Shown here: one piece after another, positions 23,680-31,351 of the stretch
Layout: the number at the start of each line of letters is the position of its first letter
Numbering within the stretch: the stretch's first letter is position 1
Source of the DNA: an uncultured Hungatella sp.
GTDB taxonomy: Bacteria > Bacillota > Clostridia > Lachnospirales > Lachnospiraceae
Assembly (NCBI GenBank): GCA_910588505.1
Contig: CAJUPQ010000024.1
Location: forward strand, 1 to 45,133
Length of the DNA: 45,133 nucleotides
Direction: 5' to 3'
Program-made: the position numbers and the translations under genes
The notes under the pieces: generated by a model
Databases searched by the model: none
Told to the model about the DNA's origin: nothing
Seen by the model: only the letters and a program-made list of their open reading frames with translations

Positions 23680-24039
23680 CTCTTCTTCCTGTTGTTCCTG
23701 TGCTTCTGTGGTGATCCCGCCGTGGTCCATCTGATAGCGGGCATAGATCTTGGGTCCATACATGATTCCCATAAGCACGAAAAACAGGATGACCAGGGCC
23801 ACGCCTCTTTTCCAGCCGTAGGGTTCCCAGCCGGTTTTTTTGCGTTCCTTCTTTTGGGTGGGCTGGTATGGGATCCTGTCCGGCACAGGCGTCAGACAAA
23901 GTTTCGCCTCCCCTGTGGTCTCAGAGTGGATCTTTTGGAAGGTATATGTTTTGCCGCACTGCGGGCAGATTTCTATGTTTGGGTTTTTCTTGTCAATCTC
24001 CAGTTTTCCCCCGCAGGAGGGGCATCTTAGTTCTGTCAT
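23674..24039 (-). CDS. zinc-ribbon single-pass membrane protein
   Basis: A 121-residue protein. The N-terminus MTELRCPSCGGKLEID and ICPQCGKTY form a C-x2-C...C-x2-C zinc ribbon. A basic linker (QKKERKKTGW) leads to one membrane helix (about residues 80-96, VALVILFFVLMGIMYG) and a short acidic tail. TAGGAG precedes the ATG. Such proteins are common near membrane-protein genes in Firmicutes but have no assigned role. It lies downstream of, and in the same direction as, the next gene to the right. Its stop codon lies inside repeat copy A. Confidence 0.75.
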   Translation of the reverse strand: MTELRCPSCGGKLEIDKKNPNIEICPQCGKTYTFQKIHSETTGEAKLCLTPVPDRIPYQPTQKKERKKTGWEPYGWKRGVALVILFFVLMGIMYGPKIYARYQMDHGGITTEAQEQQEEES

Positions 24040-24083
24040 GTTGTGATTCTCCTATTTTATGGCTATGCGTTATTTTTGTGCTT

Positions 24084-24126
24084 CAGGCAGACTGCATGGG
24101 ACAGTCCGCATGAGACAGTCTGCCTG
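24084..24126. repeat. 11-bp hairpin between two minus-strand membrane-protein genes
   Basis: CAGGCAGACTG (24084-24094) pairs with CAGTCTGCCTG (24116-24126) across a 21-base loop that repeats parts of the stem (GACAGTCC, GCATG). No T-tract follows on the minus strand; it could attenuate or stabilise the transcript. Confidence 0.5.
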
Positions 24127-24132
24127 CAGCTT

Positions 24133-24864
24133 TTAAATTTTCCCATATACCCGTTTGTGGAGCTGGATGACCTCCTCCGGCTTCCTCACGGCGTCGTACT
24201 CTTTCCCCTCGTAGGAGAAATAGTGGTCCGTAATAACGCGCGGGTTGCGTTCCCCGATGGCCTTTACAATGGACAGACTGGGTTTTTCCGGCGGATTCCT
24301 CTGCATGAAGCCTAACTCATCATCTGTGACATAAGCGATCAGAGCGCAGTCGTATCCTCCGTCCTGGCAGAGATATTTTTTAGTGTAGAAGCATGCCACA
24401 ATATCTTCCAGCCGGAACACGCAGGGGCTTACGGCGGGAAATTTCACGTAGTTGGCTGTGATAAAGCCCATCTGTTTCAGGCTGTTAGTATCTTTGGCCT
24501 TGTCCATGGAAAGAAGGACGGTTCCCGGCTGTCTGAACTCCTGCTCAATCCGGCGAAGGTCCTGGTCTGTCAGACCGCATTTCTTGTATGCTTCGGCCCA
24601 GCCCCGCTCCTTTTTCTGCTGCATAAACACCCCCAACACAGTCAGCAGAATACCGGGGATGATCATAACCGCCCCAAATCTTACAGCCCCCTGTGTTCCC
24701 ATGGTGTTCATCAGCACAGCCGCCAGGGCGGCGCCGATGAGAGCCAGCATGATGCCCATAGCCATGATCCCTTTTCCCGCTCCTGACACGCTGTACATGT
24801 ATTGAAGCACGCTGCCGTTCTTGGTCATCTTCTGTTTCAGCTTGTCATCTGGTTCAAATATCAT
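24133..24864 (-). CDS. membrane protein of unknown function
   Basis: A 243-residue protein with two hydrophobic helices (about residues 31-52 and 61-79) flanked by a short polar start and a long cytoplasmic domain that begins QQKKERGWAEAYKKCGL. I recognise no known family motif. The ATG at 24864 (MIFEPDDKLKQ) is chosen because AGGAGGG lies seven bases upstream, while the in-frame extension to 24927 has no such site. It shares orientation with the zinc-ribbon gene 93 bases downstream, and a hairpin lies in the gap. Confidence 0.65.
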   Translation of the reverse strand: MIFEPDDKLKQKMTKNGSVLQYMYSVSGAGKGIMAMGIMLALIGAALAAVLMNTMGTQGAVRFGAVMIIPGILLTVLGVFMQQKKERGWAEAYKKCGLTDQDLRRIEQEFRQPGTVLLSMDKAKDTNSLKQMGFITANYVKFPAVSPCVFRLEDIVACFYTKKYLCQDGGYDCALIAYVTDDELGFMQRNPPEKPSLSIVKAIGERNPRVITDHYFSYEGKEYDAVRKPEEVIQLHKRVYGKI

Positions 24865-24995
24865 ATATTCCCTCCTGTGATACAAAACTTTGGAATCTGT
24901 CTGGAAGCCTGCCTTCCGAATCTCCATAAAAAATATTATATATCAATTAACTTGTTTTTTCCAACAAAATAACATTTTTTTCTATCTTTTTTCCA

Positions 24996-25023
24996 TTGAT
25001 AAAGTTTGGAAAATTATTATAAT
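24996..25023 (+). promoter_or_regulatory. SigA-type promoter of the HPr-like gene
   Basis: TTGATA (24996-25001), a 16-base spacer and a perfect TATAAT (25018-25023) in AT-rich DNA. The roughly 80-base leader holds an inverted repeat ATGTATTC (25026-25033)/GAATACAT (25064-25071). Confidence 0.6.
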
Positions 25024-25108
25024 AAATGTATTCAAAGCTGATACGGCGGCGATAATATAGTTGGAATACATGTTCAGACGCACAGGATTTATAAAGAGAG
25101 GGAAAATT

Positions 25109-25336
25109 ATGAAGTCTATCAGAGTTAGATTTGAACAGGCAAAGGATATCGTTGATTTCGTTAAGACAGCCAGCAGATACAATTATGATATTGATGTGAG
25201 ATGCGGCAGCGTTGTGGTGGATGCCAAATCTCTTGTGGGCGTTATGGCTGTGGCCAGCAGAAGAGTTGTGGAGGTTGTGGCCCACACGGAGGAGTGCGGG
25301 GAACTGCTTGCAAAAGTGGCCTGCTATGCGGCGTAG
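25109..25336 (+). CDS. HPr family protein without the phosphorylated histidine
   Basis: A 75-residue protein with the HPr fold pattern: strand, helix (QAKDIVDFVKTASRY), strand pair (YDIDVRCGSVVVDAKSLVGV, including the Ser-like regulatory region) and C-terminal helix (CGELLAKVACYA). True HPr has the G-x-H-A-R-P motif near residue 15; here that place reads RFEQAKDI, so PEP-dependent phosphotransfer is not possible. Such HPr-like proteins are widespread in Clostridia and are presumed regulatory. The ATG at 25109 follows AGAGAGGG. It is a single gene with a promoter and a terminator. Confidence 0.75.
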   Translation: MKSIRVRFEQAKDIVDFVKTASRYNYDIDVRCGSVVVDAKSLVGVMAVASRRVVEVVAHTEECGELLAKVACYAA

Positions 25337-25405
25337 CGGGGCGCGGCGTCAGGGAGGATGCCGCGGGCTGGTACAGCCGTTTATATGGAAAATGAAAAAG
25401 CTTGG

Positions 25406-25443
25406 AAGCCGGGAGTCTGGGGACAGGTTCCCGGCTTTCTTTG
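25406..25443 (+). terminator. terminator after the HPr-like gene
   Basis: AAGCCGGGA (25406-25414) pairs with TCCCGGCTT (25429-25437), followed by TCTTTG. It lies 70 bases after the stop and just before the end of the convergent phosphorylase gene. Confidence 0.65.
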
Positions 25444-25450
25444 CGCGTTT

Positions 25451-26221
25451 TCAGGATACCCATGCAATGGCACATTCCAGGGCGATGGCCATATACGTAT
25501 CCTTTTGGCACATTCCGTAGTCTGTCAGGTCTCTCATGTCCCAGGTATCGCCGTCTAAGCTGTCTGCCCCGTAGAAAAACTGTATGATCGGGATATTCCG
25601 GAACCGGGCCACAGCCAGGGACGCGGAACATTCCATCTCAACGGCAATGCAGCCCTGGGCTTTGCGCTCCCGGATAACCGCCGGAGTTTCCCTGTATATG
25701 GCGTCCGTGGTCCACACTTTCCCTGTGATATAGGGAATCTTATGGTGTTTCAGACACTGTATGGCGATATCCATGGAGGAAGAGTCCGCGTTTATCTCCT
25801 CACTGCCCGAAAGGTAATGGTAGCTGGTCCCTTCATCTCTGACGGCTGACGACGGAAGGATGATCTTATTGCCCACAAGGGACTGATCCAGGATGCCGCA
25901 ACACCCGAACTGTATGATCTTTTCGGCGCCGTAAGCGATGATCTCTTCCAGTCCGGCTGCGCAGGCGGGAGCGCCGATCCGGGATAAAAACAGGCCCATC
26001 CTGGTATTTTTGTAGGTGATCTCATAGACAGGAAGGGCGCCGTTGGCGCTGTAGAGGCAGGCTATGGGGGCGGCTTCGTGATCTTTGGCGTAATCGCGGA
26101 TCATGCCTTCGGAAAAGGTGGTAATGCAGACCTTGGGGAACCCCGGAATCTTCTGCGTGGTGTCCCAGGGGTTGATAAACGCGTCCTTCTCAGTGCAGAA
26201 ACGGTTAAAAACAGTTGCCAT
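25451..26221 (-). CDS. nucleoside phosphorylase (purine/uridine phosphorylase family)
   Basis: A 256-residue enzyme of the PNP/UDP family, which splits nucleosides with phosphate. The phosphate-binding region LFLSRIGAPACAAGLEEIIA, FGCCGILDQSL, the ribose-binding AVEMECSASLAVARF, and the base-site stretch near VWTTDAIYRE are visible. Specificity between uridine and purines is not decided by these motifs. The ATG at 26221 is chosen because GAGGAG lies eight bases upstream. It overlaps the TetR gene by 17 bases and is co-transcribed with it from the operator-bearing promoter. Confidence 0.85.
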   Translation of the reverse strand: MATVFNRFCTEKDAFINPWDTTQKIPGFPKVCITTFSEGMIRDYAKDHEAAPIACLYSANGALPVYEITYKNTRMGLFLSRIGAPACAAGLEEIIAYGAEKIIQFGCCGILDQSLVGNKIILPSSAVRDEGTSYHYLSGSEEINADSSSMDIAIQCLKHHKIPYITGKVWTTDAIYRETPAVIRERKAQGCIAVEMECSASLAVARFRNIPIIQFFYGADSLDGDTWDMRDLTDYGMCQKDTYMAIALECAIAWVS

Positions 26222-26807
26222 GGCAGTCACTCCTCACTAATATTTTTTTGATCTGTCTGACGATGCCGGAGGGTATCCTCTCGTCTATGGGTATCAGCTT
26301 GCTGTACATCCGCACGCCCTGGTAGGAAAATACGATCAGGTCAAACACGGCGTCAATGTCCACTTCATAAAATTCCTGCCGGTCGATCCCGTACCGTATC
26401 AGCTTTTTCCAGGCGGCAGCAGACAAAAGATACTGCTGATACAGGGCATTGGGCTGATCTGCAATGTCCGGAAGGCTGAAATATTCGTATATGGCCATGC
26501 TTAAGGAGGAACGGCTGTCCGGCATCTCGCGGCGGTATATTTCCAGGATGTGGTCTAATATGGCGGCTGCCGGCTGGTTTTGGCTGATCTGCCGGTCAAT
26601 GTCATCGTCCTGTCTGCCGGTCATATCGTATAGGAGTTCCTGGAAGATCTGGCGGGTGCTTTCGTAATGGCAGTACAGTCCGCCGCGGCTTATGTGTGCC
26701 GCCTCACAGATGTCTTTCATGGTCACCTGCTTGAAGCCTTTTTCCGCAAATAGGGAGCCGGCACATGCTTTGATGTGGTTCCTGGTCTTCTGTCCTCTTT
26801 TATTCAT
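26205..26807 (-). CDS. TetR/AcrR family transcriptional regulator
   Basis: A 200-residue repressor. The N-terminal helix-turn-helix (residues about 5-50) reads TRNHIKACAGSLFAEKGFKQ, VTMKDICEAAHISRGGLYCH, typical of TetR. The C-terminal all-helical ligand domain has no specific motif that I can name. The ATG at 26807 is supported by CAGGAAC upstream; an in-frame extension to 26855 would overlap the promoter. The operators in front imply autoregulation, and the overlapping phosphorylase gene would be under the same control, so a nucleoside-like inducer is plausible but not shown. Confidence 0.9.
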   Translation of the reverse strand: MNKRGQKTRNHIKACAGSLFAEKGFKQVTMKDICEAAHISRGGLYCHYESTRQIFQELLYDMTGRQDDDIDRQISQNQPAAAILDHILEIYRREMPDSRSSLSMAIYEYFSLPDIADQPNALYQQYLLSAAAWKKLIRYGIDRQEFYEVDIDAVFDLIVFSYQGVRMYSKLIPIDERIPSGIVRQIKKILVRSDCHGNCF

Positions 26808-26823
26808 GGATGTTCCTGCTTTC

Positions 26824-26872
26824 CGACATTTGTGTCTGAAAATATTATACGACATAAGTGTCGGAAAGTCAA
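26824..26872 (-). promoter_or_regulatory. TetR promoter with two CGACA-N4-TGTCG operators
   Basis: Minus-strand TTGACT (26867-26872), a 17-base spacer and TATAAT (26844-26849). One palindrome, CGACA-TAAG-TGTCG (26850-26863), fills the spacer; a second, CGACA-TTTG-TGTCT (26824-26837), lies just after the -10 box. This arrangement would block RNA polymerase when the repressor binds. Confidence 0.8.
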
Positions 26873-26895
26873 AGAGTTTTTCAACTATAAGTTCA

Positions 26896-26924
26896 ATGAC
26901 AGATGGCGTTGTCTCATGTATAAT
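26896..26924 (+). promoter_or_regulatory. SigA-type promoter of the PIN-like gene
   Basis: ATGACA (26896-26901, five of six), a 17-base spacer and a perfect TATAAT (26919-26924), 56 bases before the start codon. Confidence 0.6.
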
Positions 26925-26979
26925 AGTCTTAAAGTATGCCGTTATGGAGTCTTGACATTAGAGGAAGGTGATACTGCCT

Positions 26980-27627
26980 ATGTATTTTCTGATTGACTTT
27001 GAAAATGTGCTCAGCGAAGGGATGAAAGGAACCCAATACCTGTTGGAGGAGGATACGGTCATCATCTTTTTCAGCCAGGCATGTGAGCAGATACAGCAGG
27101 GCTGTTTCCGGCAGATCGCCCAGTCTTTTTGTCAGCTGGATATCTGTAAGCTGAAAAAGACGGGAAAGAATGCCCTGGATTTCTACATAGCCACAAAGGT
27201 TGGGGAGATTTTTGGAGGCGGGTATTCGGGAAAGACGGCCATTGTCAGCAAAGACCAGGGATTTTCGGCGGTGAAGGATTACTGGAGGCTGAAGGTGCAG
27301 CCTAAGAGGGAAGTGGTTTTGGGGCCGACCCTGGAGCAGTGTATTGTGTCAGCCAATGAGAATCGGATGCGAACCTCACAGATCAGAGAGGAGCTAAAGC
27401 CTGTGAAGCTGGAGACGGAATTTGCCCGGTATCAGGAGCAGAGGCGGATGCGGGAGATTTTGGAAAAGGCCTTTGCGGACACTGGGTATAAGGAGCAGGT
27501 GGGAGCCATCCAGCATCTTCTGGAGAAGCAGTCGGGGAAGAAGATCCTGTATCTGGATTCGGTGAAGACGTTTGGAAAGAGGGACGGGCTGGAGATATAC
27601 CGGAGGATGAAACGGCTGGTGAGCTGA
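26980..27627 (+). CDS. PIN/NYN-like domain protein
   Basis: A 215-residue protein that begins MYFLIDFENVLSEGMKG. The Asp near residue 6, the later KNALDFYIATKVGEIF (Asp near residue 60) and VSKDQGFSAVKDYWRL (Asp near 86) are the spaced acidic residues expected of a PIN/NYN nuclease fold that cuts RNA with metal ions. The C-terminal 90 residues are helical and rich in Arg and Lys, perhaps for RNA contact, but I recognise no domain there. The ATG at 26980 lies 11 bases after GAGGAAGG. The stop codon is almost directly followed by the inverted repeat array. Confidence 0.7.
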   Translation: MYFLIDFENVLSEGMKGTQYLLEEDTVIIFFSQACEQIQQGCFRQIAQSFCQLDICKLKKTGKNALDFYIATKVGEIFGGGYSGKTAIVSKDQGFSAVKDYWRLKVQPKREVVLGPTLEQCIVSANENRMRTSQIREELKPVKLETEFARYQEQRRMREILEKAFADTGYKEQVGAIQHLLEKQSGKKILYLDSVKTFGKRDGLEIYRRMKRLVS

Positions 27628-27935
27628 CTAGTACAGCGTTGCATTAATTCATGAGTAAATAGCACTCGCCGTCTGCGCTCTTAAGCACGTCTGCAAAGCT
27701 AGTACATCATTGCATTAATTCCTAAGCAATAGTACTCGCTCTCTACGCCAGGAGCACGTCTGCGAAGCTAGATGTAGGGTCCACTACACCGTCGCTTCGC
27801 AGACGCACACCTGACGCAGATATCAAGCACTATTACTCAGTTATTAATGCAACGATGTACTAGACGTAGGCACCACTACGCTGTCACTTCGCAGACGCAC
27901 GGATGACACGAATATCAAGCACTGTTTACTCGCAA
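27628..27935. repeat. array of roughly 69-bp units in forward and inverted orientation
   Basis: Two direct units (27628-27698 and 27699-27767) begin CTAGTACA and end CGTCTGC(A/G)AAG. Two inverted units follow (27795-27863, ending GATGTACTAG, and a shortened 27887-27932). The gaps between units 2/3 and 3/4 are themselves similar (GTAGG-x-CCACTAC). Shared inner blocks include TTGCATTAAT and AGTACTCGC or its complement. The array fills the space between two convergent genes and can fold into a long hairpin. It resembles the mosaic REP/BIME arrays of other bacteria, though I cannot name the family. Confidence 0.85.
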
Positions 27936-27943
27936 ATTTTTTG

Positions 27944-30013
27944 CTATTTAATATCCGTCATAAGCTCCAGAACCGTGTCAAAGCCCTCTTCCACTGCCAC
28001 CTGCACAGGGGTTTCTCCCTGGTTGTTGGGCCGGTTATAGTCAGCGCCTTTCTTGATAAGGTATCGGGCGGATGCCGCGTCACCGGATTTTAGAGCGTAA
28101 TACAGCGCTGTGTTGCCTTCATTGTCCACCGCATTGATATCGGCGCCGGCCTGGATCAGCAGCTTGATGGTATCCTTATAGCAGGAGTTTTTGGCGTTGA
28201 GGATTAAAACGGTCATTCCGCTGTTGTCTGTGCGGTTTATATCCGCGCCGTTGCCCAAAAAGATGGGAAATAACTCTTTGATAGCCGAAGAGCCCAGGGA
28301 CTGCGCCGTCATAAGCGGAGTCCTGCCGTCTTCTCGGGGGATGTCCAGGTGTTTCAGCTCTTTTAAAACAGCGATCTTTTGCTCTGTGTCTAAATCCCTG
28401 CCCAGTCTTTTGGCCATTACCGCGCAGTGAGCCGGCGTCTCACCTTTTGCGTTTTTTATGGTATCGTCAGCGCCGGCGTTCATCAATAACCGGACTACAT
28501 CACCGTGGCCATTGACACATGCCTCGTGGAGCGGCGTTGCTCCCAGGATGGCAGGGGAATCCTCTTTAAGATTTACATCCACGCCTTTTTCTATCATTAC
28601 CTGGATCATATCTCCGTGACCATTTTGGGCGGCGATATGTATAGCGGCTCTGCCGCTGTTGTCAGGCTGCTCCATAGATTCTTTAGAAAAAAAATTTGCT
28701 GCCTGGGATAAGAAATCGTTCTTCTTCCCGGATGTCAGGGAATTTCCTCGCTGGGAAGCGATGATGTTAGCCGGCGTCCGTCCATTGATTACCCCTGTAT
28801 CCATATCCACGCCCATGTCTGCCATTTTTTGGATAACAGCTGCCCCATAACCGGAGACAAGGCACTTGTCCCGCAGACAGATGAGGCTGCCTTGAAAATG
28901 GATCGGCATGGTGAAGTCAAGCCCCGCTTTTTGGCATGTGTCCAGTACCCGGAACTTTTTGTCGGATATCAGGGCATTGTGGAGAATGTTCGTAATATAC
29001 CCAACCTCATCATCGTCATCTACGTCCATCTGGCCGATGAGTTTTTCTGTCAGGTACAGGGCGAGGCTGATGCCGTCCTGGTCCGTATCGGAGCGGGTGG
29101 AGAATGCGTTGCTGGTGATCTGGCTTAAATGATCCATATCCATGGCTACGGAAGAGGCGGGGGCTGCGCCGCAGTCAGCCAGGGCGAGGCAGAGCCCTTC
29201 ATTTCTCCAGTTTTGGGAGTGCCTAAAGGGAGTTATGCCCTCTTTGTTTGCCAGGTGGACCAACTCTTTGTGCCGGTTCATCAGTTGGAGAGCTGCCGTT
29301 ATATGGCCGTTTTGCATGGCCAGCATCAGCAGGGAATTGCCGTCTTCATCTACATAGTCGGTTTCGGCGCCTTTGTCCAGAAAAACTTCGGTCAGGGGCC
29401 AGGTAAATTCGGAGCAGTAGGAGGTGGACATCAGGCGGGCTAAGGGTGTAAGGCCGTTCTGGTCTTTCTGGTTGATGTCGCAGGTCAAGAAACGAGCGAT
29501 GGATTCCCGCTGGGAAGCGGTATGTTCCTGACAAAAATCTACAAGGCCTTCAAATCTGGGATAGGCCAGGAAATGGTAAGCGTTCATGCCCCGTTTATCC
29601 GTAAGGCAGCAGTCAGCGCCATGATCCAGCAGCAGTCTGGCCATAGCCAGATTACCGCGGCAGCAGGCAAGGAGGAACGGGGTGAGTCCGTAGCCTTTAT
29701 GGTCAGGCTGGTCAATGTCTCTGTCAGATATCCGTTTGTCTTCCAGCATGGCTTTTACCGCGCCATAGAAATTATGCCATACCAGCAGATGGAACAGAGT
29801 GAGTCCGTAGCTGCCATATATACCCGGAGCCAGAAGGGATTCTGTGGCGCATTGGGCGACGCAGTCCTGGATATCCGCTACTACATTTTCCGGGAAAATG
29901 TCATAGCGGTATGTGCAGTTTTCAAAATTATCCTCCCACCAGGGAATGAATTTGCTCTGGTTGGTCCTGGTAGCGGATGTGGTCAGTAAAGTGGTCAGTT
30001 CTTTTATGTCCAT
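27944..30013 (-). CDS. large ankyrin-repeat protein
   Basis: The product has 689 residues. A non-repeat N-terminal part (about 1-75) starts MDIKELTTLLTTSATRTNQS. Ankyrin repeats follow in two blocks, first about 75-290 (GLTPFLLACCRGNLAMARLL, LLDHGADC) and then from about 430 to the end (GRAAIHIAAQNGHGDMIQVM, GATPLHEACVNGHGDVVRLL, GNTALYYALKSGDAASARYL). Between them is a long less regular section. No signal peptide or membrane helix is seen, so it is probably a cytoplasmic protein-binding scaffold. The ATG at 30013 has AAAGGAG upstream. The next ankyrin gene is divergent, 212 bases away; the stop codon lies nine bases from the repeat array. Confidence 0.8.
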   Translation of the reverse strand: MDIKELTTLLTTSATRTNQSKFIPWWEDNFENCTYRYDIFPENVVADIQDCVAQCATESLLAPGIYGSYGLTLFHLLVWHNFYGAVKAMLEDKRISDRDIDQPDHKGYGLTPFLLACCRGNLAMARLLLDHGADCCLTDKRGMNAYHFLAYPRFEGLVDFCQEHTASQRESIARFLTCDINQKDQNGLTPLARLMSTSYCSEFTWPLTEVFLDKGAETDYVDEDGNSLLMLAMQNGHITAALQLMNRHKELVHLANKEGITPFRHSQNWRNEGLCLALADCGAAPASSVAMDMDHLSQITSNAFSTRSDTDQDGISLALYLTEKLIGQMDVDDDDEVGYITNILHNALISDKKFRVLDTCQKAGLDFTMPIHFQGSLICLRDKCLVSGYGAAVIQKMADMGVDMDTGVINGRTPANIIASQRGNSLTSGKKNDFLSQAANFFSKESMEQPDNSGRAAIHIAAQNGHGDMIQVMIEKGVDVNLKEDSPAILGATPLHEACVNGHGDVVRLLMNAGADDTIKNAKGETPAHCAVMAKRLGRDLDTEQKIAVLKELKHLDIPREDGRTPLMTAQSLGSSAIKELFPIFLGNGADINRTDNSGMTVLILNAKNSCYKDTIKLLIQAGADINAVDNEGNTALYYALKSGDAASARYLIKKGADYNRPNNQGETPVQVAVEEGFDTVLELMTDIK

Positions 30014-30224
30014 GGTCAGATTCTCCTTTACGTATACCTCAGGGGCGCCCATAGTGCAGCCTCCTTCGGGGTGATGTACTTTGTGCCATAAGGCGCGGCT
30101 TTTGGGGATATTGTAGCACAAATGCCGGGGAAATGGTAGAGAAAGGTTGGAGGCGTATCACTTGACTTTTCATAGCCTAAGGAGATAAAATTAAGCAATG
30201 AAAGATAAAGATGGGAGGATCGTG

Positions 30225-31208
30225 ATGCAGCTTGACAATATGCTGTTGCAGGCATGTAAAAATAACAAAAAAAGCGTGGTGCAGACATTTTTAAAACGGG
30301 GCGGCGTGGATGTGAATAAGCGGGATGAATCCGGCAATACCCCTCTGATCTACGCATGCATGAAGAATGCCAGGGATTTGGTGAAGATGCTGCTGGATAA
30401 CGGCGCGGATGTAAATCTGGGCAATCAAAAGGACTTGATGCCCCTCCATTTTGCGGCGGAGACAGCCAGCCCGGAGATTATTGCCATGCTTGCAGAGGCA
30501 GGCGCGGATGTAAATTGTACAGACAGCAATGGAACTACGCCTCTTATGGTCATGGCCCGGAACGGCAGGACGGACGCGGCGTTGAAATTCATCAGGTATC
30601 CTGATGTTGACATTAAACTGAAAGACAAGGCCAATCATATGGCTGTTGATTATGCCACTTCTTCGGGCTTGCGGGAGCTTGTAAAGGCCCTGTCCCAGTC
30701 CGAGGAAGAGCACAGCGACGCTTATGGTAATACCACCCTCCACCATGCTTGCTGGAATGAGCAGGGGGAGGTGGTAAAGGTTCTCATTGAAAAGGATAAA
30801 GACAGCGTAAACAAGGTCAATGACCGTGGGGAGTCGCCTCTGATCCTTGCGGTAAAAAGATCTAACCTGGTTATTACGGAGCTGCTCCTTTTGGCAGGGG
30901 CGCAGCCGGAGCTTGCGGATTTAGACGGGATTATGCCATTGCATATCGCGGCGGAGAATGGGGAGCTGTTTGTGGCAAAGGCTTTGCTTGGAGCCGGGGC
31001 CGGGATTGAAACAAAGACAACAGATGGACAGACGCCTCTGATCCTTGCCGCGAGAAGAGGCAGGAATGATCTTACGGCAATGCTCATTGAGGCGGGCGCG
31101 GATGTGAATCAAGTGGATAATGAACAGCACAGCGCGCTGTATTATGCTGCGGAGGCGGGATTTACAGAGATCGTGGAGCAGCTGCTTATGGCGGGGGCGG
31201 AGTACTAG
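30225..31208 (+). CDS. ankyrin-repeat protein
   Basis: A 327-residue protein made almost wholly of ankyrin repeats, about nine, such as GNTPLIYACMKNARDLVKML, DLMPLHFAAETASPEIIAML and GQTPLILAARRGRNDLTAML. The loops carry the usual G-A-D-V-N turn. No enzymatic domain is present. The start ATG at 30225 has GGGAGG six bases upstream; an ATG nine codons earlier has a weaker, more distant site, and a possible -35 TTGACT near 30163 would place the transcript start too close to it. It pairs head-to-head with the larger ankyrin gene, and the two may have arisen by duplication and act together. Confidence 0.8.
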   Translation: MQLDNMLLQACKNNKKSVVQTFLKRGGVDVNKRDESGNTPLIYACMKNARDLVKMLLDNGADVNLGNQKDLMPLHFAAETASPEIIAMLAEAGADVNCTDSNGTTPLMVMARNGRTDAALKFIRYPDVDIKLKDKANHMAVDYATSSGLRELVKALSQSEEEHSDAYGNTTLHHACWNEQGEVVKVLIEKDKDSVNKVNDRGESPLILAVKRSNLVITELLLLAGAQPELADLDGIMPLHIAAENGELFVAKALLGAGAGIETKTTDGQTPLILAARRGRNDLTAMLIEAGADVNQVDNEQHSALYYAAEAGFTEIVEQLLMAGAEY

Positions 31209-31351
31209 TGGCGGTTCGGGAGTGGGGTGATCGGGATTTTGTACTTCTGGGAACGTTTGCAGATGGATGAAAAGGCAGAAAAAATCAGGATCAGTTGACG
31301 GGGCGAATGGCGAGACGGGAAAGTTTGGGCCTGGGAAAGGAGCGGCGGCAG

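Noticed and set aside
27628..27935. CRISPR array
   Set aside because: Units are about 69 bp, occur in both orientations and are separated by similar rather than unique linkers.
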